Source: Fasciolopsis buskii
Taxonomy: Eukaryota; Platyhelminthes; Trematoda; Plagiorchiida; Fasciolidae
Assembly: GCA_008360955.1 (NCBI GenBank)
Contig: LUCM01004270.1
Coordinates: forward strand, 245,808 to 309,807
Direction: 5' to 3'
DNA: 64,000 bases
This document shows positions 38,681 through 50,960 of the stretch, one piece after another; positions within the stretch are counted from its first letter, which is position 1, and every line of letters starts with the position of its first letter. Position numbers and translations under genes: made by a program. A model generated the notes under the pieces. It worked only from the letters and a program-made list of their open reading frames with translations. It had not been told where the DNA came from and searched no databases.

Positions 38681-41600
38681 TGTCACAAAAATCTTGAACT
38701 AACAGTCACTCAAAATCTTCAAAAATCCCAGCGTCTAAATCCCGTATCGACGACGTCTTTTACTCAACTACAACTGTTGCTAGGTCCATTCCTTCCTGTC
38801 GTTAGTCAACTTCAGGCTACCATTCAATGCATTGAGTATCACAAGAGAATTTATACCAACTGACAACATTTACACTAGGCTATCACGCCACGTTACCGGA
38901 ACATATAATTCAGGTGAGTTGTGCCCCTTTGATATAAGCCTATTCCTAATAAGGCTGTTCATCCGATTACACGTAGGAATTGATAAAACAGTTCAAATCT
39001 AGTAAACGACAGTCCGCTTGCCTCAAAATAGCAGATATGGAGTAAAAAACGATTTCTGATGGTTGCTAAATTAGGGAAGAACTTGTAACAAAACTGGGCA
39101 TGAGGACTGAACATATCTGACCTGATCATAAGTGAGCACTGGCCACAATGATCAATATAATCTGGATTTGTCCACATAGCACGGTGAAATAGTTCTAGTA
39201 GGTTTTTTGGATTAAACAATCAGCAAGTAAAAAAACCAAAGACAAACGAAATGTGACTGAAAACAGAATCTGAAACACTGGGTCTTCAACGTCCAGTTCA
39301 GAAGAGGGCACAGCCTGCTAATGAGAAGCATTTACTTTGGCTTTCCAGATAGTATGCATAAAGCATGCTAATTGACGTTAATGTACTGACCAGTACAACA
39401 GTCATAAACTGAGTGTGCAAGGCGACGAGAGGTTTGATGAAGGATGATTCTTTAGTGCCAAGGCAGACGCACGTCAAGAGTCCAGGATTTGTGCACACAC
39501 ACAATGCTGGTTCTAGTTCACCAGTAGGTAAAACTTTACAAATGACTTCAGTCTAGGGTTCAAAATCATGCAGCATTCAAGTTTTGTTTGGCAATAAACG
39601 TCATTAAATCAGTACACTTTTGTGTATTCTACGTTCTTCAAGCCTTATTGATGTGATAGGAGCTATGATAACGCAATGCAAATATTTTCCTTGTAGAACC
39701 TAGTATCATTTTTTCGGCTTGAAAAATGCATTGCCGGGGATCCCCGACCAACAGAATTTAGGAGCTATTTCGTTCTTCTGAATAGTTTAAGGATGAATTC
39801 GGTACTGATACTTGGGTTTAAATAAAATACACCTTCTACTGAAACAATCTAGTGTCAAAGACCAGTTCTACGTGAAGCTGACCCAAATGACACAAAAGAG
39901 TTAAAATTCTCGTGATCTGTTCTGTGGAGATAGTAGGAAGCCTGATTCTCGATCTGCTGTTTAATCCACCAAAAATATTTCGGCCTAAAATGTGATCAGC
40001 TTGTTCAAAGTTCTGGTCTGTTTTCAAGCGCAGCATCACCATTACTAACACATATAGGTGCGTGATTTTTCCGAAAAATAACGTGTTTAAAATTAGGGAG
40101 CGCTTTCATTTCCAGGACGTCACAGACACCGGTTGTGTCCTTAAAGGACGCAAATTCTGTACACTTTACAGGATTAGTTTTGTTCCCAAATACAAAACTT
40201 AGCAGATTTCAGTGAAAATTACCACGACAGCCAAAAATCGTTCTTTTTTGAAACTCACTCCAGGAAATGCGAACTACTGCAGTCTGTCTAACAGACAAAC
40301 GCCTCAGTTCACGTTTTTTGTTATCGACCTCTCTGTACCCTTTGTGTACTTAAGTGTTTTATTGCCGGTTCCATTTCAGTGAATTCCGAAAACGTGAATT
40401 TATTTTCGATTTTAAATTTTCCATTAGACAAGCTCACTGGTTGGGTAAAACAAAACTTTATTCTTTCAGTGAGCATCGGGTCTGCTCAGTTTATTCAGCT
40501 CATTTATTAGGTTAACTGTTCCCAAACCGTTTCGTCACAGATGAAACAGTTTCCAACAAAAGAACATTTTTTGTAAAATAAATGTGATTCTGATAGGCGT
40601 TGAAGTAATTATATTCGTGATACATTGGAACGGCAGTTTGCGTGTGGGGAAAAATTATTCGGTTTCTCTTGAGCGAGATTTCCTCGCAGGCTTTTTCCGT
40701 TCCCATTTACGCAAATGTCTGTCGCAGTTTCGTCGCTCCCTAAGGTACTCATTTTTGGTTTCGTTTCAAGTGTGAAAGTGTACATTTCTGACTAACCAAT
40801 TCAGTTTTCTTTTCGCTCATGTTAGCATAATAATCCTATTACACAAAACAAATTTATCTTATAATAACCAAGCAAATGTCAAAACTACATCAGAGCTGGG
40901 TCCCATCTTGGTAAACGTCTCAAGGTAGATTTCCCTACATCATTATGATTAAGTCTGAATACATTGGCTTCTTCCGTGTTCAATTCTGAAATGCTGAGCG
41001 ACAGAATCGCCATTTTCCCGTCCGCCTCTGGTCGAGCTTCAGTCGAATAGCTACTTTTGTTTAGAGCTATTTCAGCACTTGTCGTGGTTAACAAAGTTTC
41101 AGCGACTAATTTCTACCATTGATTTCCTGATTAAACGCTTGGAATAAAAGTGAGACCAGACGGAGACTCCAGGACAACTCAGTGGCTAGATTAAAATATC
41201 AGTAAATTTTGGGCTAACGCATGCAGAAAAGGCACGAAAAATAAAATAGCAAAAATTATTCACGGTATAGATTAACTCCAGGTAACCTCATCCCTACGAT
41301 CTATATATGTACGATTCTCTTCTTTTCAGAACTAGTTTTCAGCATCATAGAGACCACTCACACGTGCCACCGATTACAATACATTCATGAGTTTACTTTG
41401 GCAATATTTTGAAGGCTCCTCTAGTTTATAAGTACATCGAGTATCAGCAGATATGATGAATTTAGCCACAGTTTTCTTTATCTCATCAATTTGCAGGCTG
41501 CAGTAGGGCCGATCAAGCGTGAGTGAGCTTGGATATCTAGATCAAAATATATATGAACATGAAAAATGCAATCTTAATGATGCACGAGAATTTCGTAAAC

Positions 41601-42620
41601 GTTTTTCTGGGGTTTCGGGATTGTTTTGGTTTGCATTCACAACTGCTCGCTTGATCGCCTCTTCGTCCGAAAGATGTATTTCATCCAATATGCTTTTCCG
41701 CAAGTATTATTTAACAATTAGAATGTCTTACGGTAAATGCGTTTGATAATCGTTATTCACTGTGTACTGGGGAATTTGTATTTAAGAGGAATTTTACGTT
41801 ATATTAAGCTGAACATCAGTCAAGGTCATTCAAGCGCGCGATGTTGATCGTTTACATCGTCACCGCGACAGTGAATCAATAAGCTAGAAATAGCAAAAAC
41901 CTTTTGGTGGCACAATGCAAAGGGCAATTAACTGAATAAAATCCTCCGTAAATTTAAATTTTTATACTTCAGCAATATTAGAGCATCAAATTAAAATAAG
42001 GTCACCGTTTGCATAGTATGAAATTAGTGTATTATGCCAAACATGCTCTTACGCTGGAAATCACTTACACAGATGGTCGAACACATTTATGTTTATTCTA
42101 CCAGCATATCACGGTCGAATACCGATTGTTTAACTGGTTGTGTGGCCCCAGTCTGGGTGAATTAATTGGCTCAACTTGCAGTAAACGAGGATCAAGCGGA
42201 ATCGCTCAAGGTTTCCAAGGCGCTAAGTTGAAGAACAAGCAGTTACTGCAGTGGATATCACCACTCCGTTTCCGGAAATAAGCGATTCCAATATGTCCAC
42301 CGTTATCTGCCTGTCAGCCAACGTGTTCATACCATCTCAAAATTCTCATTCCCTAACCATAAACTTCGGATGCGAGGAAAATCGCTCAAGTACTTAGTTA
42401 ATCGAAAAACTGTGCAAACTACGAAGAAGAAGTGACGGGATTTGGTTAAACCTACTTGGCCACAGGACGATGACAATTGGGATATACTTTCAAACAAAGT
42501 TAGGTTTATGGTTTAAAAGGGTTTTTCGTTGCGGCAAACAGAACTAAGTAGATCATGTTTCTATCCACCGACAGGAATCAGAGATTTTCGGAGATAATCG
42601 ACGTCGACCTGGGTTGAACA
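38681..42620. other. No supported gene
   Basis: Short frames only, the longest being 42009-42281 on the plus strand (90 codons), which has no recognised domain. No repeat copy was identified. Confidence 0.5.
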
Positions 42621-42977
42621 CTAAGAATAGCAAACGTGGGTTACCGTCTGTTCTTCAATTTCTATAAGAATACCATCCGTTTTTTCGGTATTGGGAGATA
42701 ATCCGGGTTGCACATCACTGGATCTCGAAACGCGCCACCAGATCTTGTCGTCAGCTGGACAGTGTTTTGCGAAATGCAGTATTTCACAAATTGTGCCAAG
42801 TAAAAGCGAAGTGGAATTTCCGGTGAGCCTAGTCTCCGACAGATAAACAAAACTAAATGTTATACAAATAGAAATATGCATGTGAACTGTGGAAAAATGC
42901 ATGCAAGCTGGTCTTTGTGTTCGGTTGGATATTTGGGTAGCCTTAAAATTCAAATCTGATTCAACGCAGTTTGGCAT
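42621..42977 (-). other. Open frame of 118 codons, identity unknown
   Basis: The minus-strand frame has a hydrophobic patch near residues 35-48 and an acidic C-terminal part. A second minus-strand frame (42662-42850) overlaps it. I see no domain, no clear acceptor upstream and no poly(A) signal nearby. It may be a chance frame or an exon fragment; there is no basis for a function. Confidence 0.15.
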
Positions 42978-45900
42978 TCACGTAAGACATATATTACTGG
43001 TCAATACAATTATTGTATATTAGATGTGCATAAACTGACTGGCTTGCTAATCGACAGACGAGGGTGAATTTACGAGATACTAAACCTTATTGTTTCTATT
43101 TTGCCCAGCGATACCTGTTTCCCCGAAATAATGGGAGTGCGTTCAAATCAATACGGATGTCAGATAAACGTGACAGGCTTCTACCTAGGATAGGGGTAAA
43201 AAGAGATTTATTAACCACAAGTAAGATCTACGTCGCCACTAACTTATGACAGGCTGACTTGTTCTGGTTCATCCTTCAAATGCACGTGGGATATTGAATT
43301 CGCGGAGGTTTTACGTATCTGACAGTCATTATCATATGTCATGGTGAGACAAATGAGTTTCTGAAAAGGCTTTGTTTGCCAGATCTTGTTCAGCTGTACT
43401 TAGTCGTCAATGTCCATAGGTGATTCGGGTAAACAGGACAACCGAATGAACTGAATCTGTTGCAATCTCAAACCTAAACTACTTGGCACGCACCAAGCTA
43501 TGCCATTTGTCAAATGCATACATACAACTCTCAAGTAGCAATACCGCTTCCGGCTACACTAGCGAGCTGAAAATCACGCATTTATTGATTGCTTTGGTAC
43601 TGAGATCGGGGATGTGGCACGCGACAGTTGGATCCACGAAACCGCAGAGCGACGGACAAGAGTTTTGCCGCGCACCTAATGCTGTCCAGGTTTTCTACTT
43701 TACCCGTGTATCTGGCACGCATGCGTCTTACTCTCCTCTCAACTGATTAGTGAATACGAGAGATTTACAACAACACTGGTGAGCTATTGTGTTGCCTCTT
43801 ATTTCATGTCAATATTTGAGAGGTGATTTATAAAGTTTCCGATCTACTGGATGTCCCTCTGACTAGGAGTGCAATTTAATACGTCAAAAGCTTCATTTTC
43901 AAGTTTGGATTCTCCATATTATTTCGCTCTTTCCCTGTGACATACTTAGTCCACTGACTAGACTCTACCGGCCACTGACGCACCTTCAGTTATAGTAGCA
44001 CATTAGGAAGCATCAGCAAATTAGGTTGTTTAAAAACATAATGTGATGCGTGATGGGTCTACTTGAAAAATTACCCGAAATTTTGTTGTGTCCTAAGCAA
44101 AATAAGATAAACTTTTCTGACTCGATTACCAGCTGGCTCTTGTTCACATTCTTTATTTTGAAGATCTAGCTAGCCTTATATGCGTTTTCTGGTTCACCAT
44201 TCTAAGCATTCCAGTGCCTATACACAATAAAAATCAATGTGGTCGATAACAGGAGCCGAATCAGGATTGCTCCAGGACAAGGAACAAGGAAAATTTTATC
44301 GAACCTCATTTCTCGATGATTGGTCCCATCAACAGAGTTACTTCCACTTGAGAAAAATGCGGAGACTAAAAGCAATCGACGGAGTTACAGGTGATAGCAG
44401 AATGGCACGAAAATGTTCCTGAATGTAAATTCCTTGGAAGGAATCAGTCTCCCTAGTCGGTTTTAGTTTGAGGAATTTTCGAAAATATTGGAAAAGCTAT
44501 TGTATCGAAAATATTTTACGTTTTCCAATCCAATAACTTTCGTATACGGTTTTCCTTATTAGCTCTGACGTCCATTGCTATCCGGTGTGTGACAGTAGAG
44601 AATGGAAAATGTGGTATTCGAAAGAAACACTATCCAATACTGGATCAAATATAAATATGCTTCCATAAAATGTCGTTTTTCGATCTGTGCAGACCCATTC
44701 ATTGGATAGCCCTCAAAAATGTCCACATTTTTTGACAACAATTTGCTGCCCATGAAGTAGAATAAAAGCAGAAATACACGGTTTGCTGTGAAACAGATGT
44801 TCAGAAGCACTGGTTTGAAAAATCTCATTGCCGATTATTCACACAAGCTAACACAGCCGTCCCCTTCGGCAGAAGAAATTCCAGTCGTTCTCTTTATACC
44901 TAGGTTTTATGCATTGCATTTTTGGGTTGGTTCGTGATCATTCTAATGGAATGTTTCATTCATGTTTTAAATCAGTTAAACAGAACATAAATATAGTGAC
45001 TCAGGGCAATACACCAAACCGTGCTGTTGAATTACTGGCGCATCATGTCCACGTTAAGAGGGTCTATGCTATTTGTTCGTTGGTTAGGCAAATCCCACTC
45101 GCTTGCCAGATACCGGTGATGATATCAACATGAATTATTGAATGTGATCACGCGCTTCGAATTTGAACATTTCTGCTTCATCCTGTTCAAGCTAGCATCA
45201 TGTTAGTCCAATACGTCGTGTACATAGGAGCTGATGTATACAACTAGAAAGTTTTCGGTTCTTTGCCTTACCGTTCAGTTGAGGTCTTTTCAATTCGCCT
45301 TTTGACGCTCTCCAACATGGGTTATTTCTTTAGGTTAGGACTAATTTGATTGTTCCTTGATACTGGTCCGATTGCCTAGATCAGACTGACAGATATTACA
45401 AATTTGCCCAGTATTGATAGTGTTAGGATTTGCTAATTCAACTAACGGAAATGAATTTCACCCTCCTTGGTATTATCAAACGGCGGAGTCTCGCGTATTT
45501 TTCAAGTCTTCATTCCACTTGTCGTTTTTATTTCGCACTACAGCGTCTCAGCAAGATACGAGTCTGTTGCACGTGTAATTGTCAGTCAAAGAGAAGTATC
45601 CCCCCATCAGGTCTAAACAAATTTAACACGCAAGATAGGTTATCCGCACTCTGGATTTCTTCTCTCTATCGTATTTCATTGTCTTGTTAAAGGCAATGGC
45701 TGTCGCACAGAACTTATTTTTTCAGCTGATTGCAGGACATTTGTAACTTTTTATTTACTCGCAGGACGGGTTTGACTGCTGGAAAAAAGACGAACAGAGT
45801 TACTGTGCAGAACAGCTATTCAGTTAAGAGTACACTTGTGGTGCTTGTTCAAGAGTAGCGCAATGTGAATGACAGAAAACCGACCAGAAATGCACTGGAG

Positions 45901-48595
45901 ATATTGCACGCTTGGTGGAACCGAAGAATTAATCAAAGATCGAGCCGATGATCGGTGTCCCGAGTATCAACTGGTAGTCGATTTCAATACTGGAATTAAA
46001 ACACGCGAAGAATTGCTCTTTTGTGTACCTCACAGTTGTATTTCTGAATGATATGAGGGTGTATAATGCTCTTCCACATTCTTCACAACGAATAATGGAG
46101 TCCGTACTGAGATGAAGTAAGTTAACTCCTTGCTAATCTATTTTAGTACTTCGACGATGCGCCGTTTTTTTCGACAGATGAATAATAAATTTGGTAAATT
46201 ACCTACCGGCTCATCACAACCCCTGACCTACTAAGATCGTATGTGGTTCTGTGGCTCCAAGTTCCGGGGGCCCGGTTGTCAGCTCCTTCTCCTCCCCCGT
46301 TTGACAGGCCCCAATGGCTCCGGAGCATCTCCCTTCCCAGTATGCCTCATAAGAAGTCGATCCCAAGACTTTAATTTGTCCATCTTGTGTTTGTTCCCCG
46401 AAGGGCAAACAAAAATTCTGCTTGTCTAAAGCATCCGTGCGATGCAGTGATCATAATGACATGGACATGGAATGTCCAGCAATGGTATGCCAAACTTGCT
46501 GTCACTTAGAACTAACGAACCATGTTAACGGACATTTTGCACTTAGCCCAAATCCGTTGGTTGAATCCAAATGTTTTCGTGGAAACTTATGTTTACATAT
46601 ACGTACTTACAAAGAATTATATTCCGAATACTTTTTCCAATAAATTAACCTTTGATACACGTTACTGGGAATTTCATCACTGATTCAAAATCGATTGCAG
46701 CGGTGGACAAAAGGTGTTCCCCGAGGTTCCGATCGTTGAGCTTAGCGTTAATATCTCCGATCCTTGTGACTTAATGGGTTTGCAAATTTTGCAATTTGAT
46801 CATCAGGTTCATTCATTAGGAACACATGGAAACTTACATACTGGGCTACCAGCAGTACACATGTCGTAAGCCATTGCTAACTGCTTTCAAAACATTCTAA
46901 CTGATCAGATCACGATGATGTAGTTTCATTTGTGTAGACTATCCAAGCGGCTTAGATCTTGGCATTTAGGCAGACCAATTTTTTTCACGAGTAGTCTGAT
47001 CTAACTTTTCATCATGTGAAACGAACTGCCCCACCACCTTGTGTTAAGCTTACTTTCCTTACTGTCCGGTCACATACGTTGGTTATGGCACGGCGACCGA
47101 GTGGACGCATATGTCTTAATTACGAAAGTTTATTAACATTCAAATCGATAGTTATTTACGGTTGCGTAGAGGTAATTATTTTACCGAACCTTTTTTTCTC
47201 CGCACCTATACAACCATATGACCGCCAACACTTTAGTGCTGGGAATACAAATAAACTACATTTTGCAACCCTTCATTTGAATAATGCTCAAACTTTTAGA
47301 AAGTTGCTGGAAACACTTCCTCAGGGTTGACACGATGATTTCAAAGAAAACTCATCCCACTACTCAATTATCATACTGGACATCAAACTGCAAATTTATC
47401 TGGGACGCTGCCACCAGATATTTTGCGCTGACACTTAGAAAGAGTAACTGAAATCGGTGAAAATAAACTATAACTGTCTTGCATTGTGTTCCTCCAGTTT
47501 TTAGGGCATGTTTGTTTTCCCCTGCAGTGTTATTCCTTGTCCACTTTCAAATAATTGGAAATTTGTTTCTTTTGTGTCATTGTGAAACAAAGTTAAAGTA
47601 TTGCAGAGAACAGCAAGCTCATTGTTCGTGGCCATGCACTGCTAAATGCCCATTCTTCCTTTTTCACTTGCATTCCTAGGCTTTTTAGATCGAATAACTG
47701 CGTCCCACATCGACTTTTTGGCGTGCAAAATCTGGTTCTTTCTATATTCCGGTTCGTATCTATCCAACCTGCTTTCACCGTTTTCCCCCAATCCTAGTCC
47801 ATATTATTGCTCGTGTCTCTTCTAGATGATAACAGTCGATTAGATTTTGATCATGTCCGTTTGCATGCTTGGCAAATCACAATGATTCTCATTTCTTATG
47901 CGTTGACCGTTTGTCGTACACAAAAATACAGCTTCCTCTTGTTCAATGTGACCTGACCTCGTTTAGATTATTTGATTGGGGCATTGCGTTCTGGTCTGCG
48001 TAACAAAGCAATTGAGTAAACATGCAAACAGACACAGACATGAAATATTCCATTACCGGTTCGATCCTGGGACTGATCACATGCTCACTCTTCAGTCTAC
48101 CCAGAGGGGAGCTCTACCATGAGTGCCGGTTGATCGAATTCATCGACCGACATCAGCGTTTCTCTTTGTCTCTTAGTTTGTATTCCTCTTCTTCACCCAC
48201 AAATATGCTGATCAGGCACCCGTTTTAATATCTCGTTCAATTAAGTCAACTAGCCACATACTATCGTGGCATTATTCGAATTGTACGAGATGTGAATGAG
48301 TGTTGATCTTTCTGAGGAACCCATTTCCTGAGGTTCGTTCTGCTTGGCAATATGACTGACTATTTTATTTTACCATGGCACAAGTTCGCCCGCGGTGCAT
48401 TTAGTTATTTTTCCGAGGGTGGCAGCGACACTCAACTTTGGTCTAGACAGAATTCGGGTCTTGGACTCCTCGCATTTGATAGAATTACATACAATTTTTC
48501 TGACCTAATTCAAGTTCTGGCTTTTGGTGGCAAACCCGACATAAACTGTCACAACCCCATTCGCAGTTTTTCAGTTATATTTAATAGAAAATAAT
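42978..48595. other. No supported gene
   Basis: Short frames on both strands. The segment 46200-46420 is unusually GC-rich (GGGGGCCCGG, CTCCTCCCCCG) and carries complementary frames on both strands without a recognised domain. It could be part of a repeat whose other copies lie outside the window. Nothing else stands out. Confidence 0.4.
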
Positions 48596-48639
48596 CAGAC
48601 AGTGTTCTGCACTCAAGTACAAAACTCATCCTCCAAGTT

Positions 48640-48725
48640 ACCAGAATGCCACCTTTTTGCTGGAGGAGGAATTGAACCGACGTTTTGCCTAAGGTGGATA
48701 TTCAAGACGTTGACTGAACAATACA
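48640..48725 (-). repeat. Weak tRNA-like stretch on the minus strand
   Basis: Read on the minus strand there is a B-box-like GGTTCAATTCC followed by TCCTCCAGCA, similar to the 3' half of a tRNA. The 5' half and the acceptor pairing are not convincing, so it is not called a tRNA gene. It may be a degraded tRNA pseudogene or SINE head. Confidence 0.2.
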
Positions 48726-49630
48726 TCAACCTGAACAACTACTGCACACATCAAAGCGTTGGTCGACAAATGTACTAAAGGTGCTACAAATTACTGGTGC
48801 TAGGATGAAACTGTCCAAAGTGCTGACTTGTCAACCTAGTTATGTCATTCAATATGCCGTGGATATGGTACTCGTTTACGCTTACATATTTGCATCTCTT
48901 TTGCTGCTTGGATGAGCCCTCGGTTCGGCGTGGCAATTTCCACAGGAGTTTGGGGCACTCAGTGGTTGTAGGACAATTTTTCCGATATCGTGCAAGTGTT
49001 CAGACACCTGAAAATCCACAATTGAGATATTAGAATCACCGTCAGAAAAAAAGATTCTTTTCGATGCGCTACCATCGTCTGAATGCAAGCCAGCTTACGG
49101 GTATTTAATTGATAAAAATAGGTAATAACAGCAACGATATGTCTGAGTGGGTATTGTGCATTCGACCTCATCATAGATAACGTGTATTGATAAATATCGC
49201 GTCGGCTTCGCTGCGTCATTGGTTACGCCGTGGCATTTTTCCCTGATGACCAAAGAAAAGCGAGGGATCGTGCGCGTCGTTTGTGGGAGCATTAAAAGGT
49301 GATAATTCAGGTGAATCGTAATTGCTTCGGTCATCGACAGGACTTGATCCTTCACTTTATTTGTTATTCTTAATCTAATGGTGTAGACGGGACGGGCAAC
49401 TTCATTTGTGTTGAATAAACGATCCCATTCTACGAAATGCGTGGCCATGGCTATTTTCTTATTTTTCATCTGTCCTTAGTTAGGATGATTCATGTGCTGT
49501 TCTATTTATGCGCGTGGGCAATCTTTTGGTCCGACCTAAAAGGTGCAAGTGAAATGGCAAGGAAAGTTAGCCGCAGAATCCGCAGAAATTCTTCTTTCAT
49601 CTATTAATTTAGGAAAAGCGAAAAAATTTT

Positions 49631-49774
49631 GCCTTGAGTAAGGCTACCCACGGTAGTCGAAACGCTGGCACATTACATCTACCAACAACGCTGTGTTATT
49701 AACAATATATCATTCACAATTAATACCAAAACATGGCGCATCGATTTTTCGATGCACTTCTTACGTCATTCGAT
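49631..49774 (-). repeat. Penelope tail, copy B (attached to the RT-bearing element)
   Basis: This is the reference copy of the tail family. On the plus strand it reads GCCTTGAG, a stem GGCTACC-CAC-GGTAGTC, GAAAC, GCTGGC, then ATTACATCTACCAACAACGC and TGTGTTATTAAC, ending in ACATGGCGCATCGATTTTTC and ACGTCATTCG. Copies A, C and D share overlapping portions. The stem-loop with GAAAC lies on the strand opposite to the reverse transcriptase. Confidence 0.65.
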
Positions 49775-50960
49775 CGTAATAAAGAAAGAATTAGTTCAGA
49801 AATTAAATAATTATTTCTGATTTCGCTTTGAGTCTACCACCTAAATTATCTGCTATGGTGTCCTCTTTATAGCCGGTGGATAGGTAAACAGTTTTATTAA
49901 TTATTTGATGGCTGGTTATGGTTTTCTGTTGATTTTTATGCCCTCCTCGACAAAACATTAATCTTAAATGTTTTTTAGAATTGGTTTCTTCGGTCGTTCT
50001 AGTTTAACTTCAACTGTATCTTCTGCGCATATCAAGACGGCTGTTTGTTAGGCACTAAATAAGGGTCCTTTAGTAATTTTGGGGGAAAATCTTTTGTTAT
50101 ACATATCTTGTAGCCCATGTTCTTCTGCAACTGATCGCTGAAGCAAACCGTCTTCATGACGCGATAAGAAAAAATTTAAGAATGACAGGTAGTGTAAGGC
50201 CTTCATTATCAAGGTGAATTTTGTAATCAAGCGCTTGATGGAGTAATACAATAGTCCATGATGGGATCAGATGCGCATATTATATAGTCCCCGTATTGCT
50301 TGTAAAATGTCAGTTTGTTGTGCTGTTCAAACAGCAAAACGTTCTCCAGTTTTTTCACAAAAATGTCAGCCAACGTGGAAGCGAAGGGATGCTCACCTCT
50401 ACCAAAAAGAAACTGGATGTTGCATGTGCACATAGGCAGAGGTCGTTTGATTACATCAACCGCCGATCCAGTATATTTCCTGAATTTGTCATGTATCTTC
50501 CTATACAAAAATCATTTCTTTTGGAAGAACATTTGTAAACGAAGAACATACCTAAGGTGAGCAAATTATTCTTCGTCCACTGTGCTGGGTTCAGTTCAAC
50601 CTGCAAATCGGAGTTCTTCGTGAAGATTGGGTCTTGTAACCGACTCTCTAAGTGGTTCAGAAACCTCAGCTAACCATTTCGTCGTATCCTGGTATGGGTG
50701 CTCGCTTCTGCCAATAATCTGACGCAGCGGTATCCATTCTTTTTGTAGTTAAATAAGATCATATATTCGCGGTAAAATGGGACCGACTGGCCGGATTCCT
50801 TCGAAAGTAGTGGAGTGATTATTGTGTTAGTCGTCCAGTTGAGCTACAACCTGACTTTTTCTTACACAACATCTAGTTTCTCTTTCAGTCATTCTTGGTG
50901 ATTCTGATATTAGCACTGATTAGTCCGGTCACTTTGTCAACACAATTTTTCGGATTCTTA
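49631..50960 (-). mobile_element. Decayed Penelope-like retroelement with reverse transcriptase remnant and 3' tail
   Basis: The minus strand carries a Penelope-type reverse transcriptase broken by frameshifts. In order: GPILPRIYDLI (about 50790-50755) followed by IPLRQIIG and TTKWLAEVSEPLRESV, the conserved block before the palm. Then QFLFGRGEHPF with LADIFVKKLEN (about 50412-50341). Then the catalytic box, which reads YGDYI (about 50298-50284) where an active enzyme has YxDD, so the second Asp is lost. The thumb-side block SFLNFFLSRHEDGLLQRSV (to about 50135) follows. After this, frames decay; no GIY-YIG endonuclease, which most animal Penelope elements have, can be read. The tail at 49774-49631 ends in the hairpin/GTTTC motif seen in three other places. 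Open but unrecognised frames extend upstream to about 51291 and may be its N-terminal part. Confidence 0.7.

Noticed and set aside
46214..46429. GC-rich block as a CpG-island-like promoter
   Set aside because: It is only about 200 bases, poor in CpG despite the high GC, and not next to any supported gene.
49631..49670. A canonical hammerhead ribozyme
   Set aside because: The GAAAC and a stem II-like hairpin are present, but the CUGANGA half is not consensus, so it is reported only as hammerhead-like.
50227..50560. Plus-strand frames at 50296-50538 and 50315-50560
   Set aside because: They are the antisense of the Penelope reverse transcriptase block read on the minus strand.
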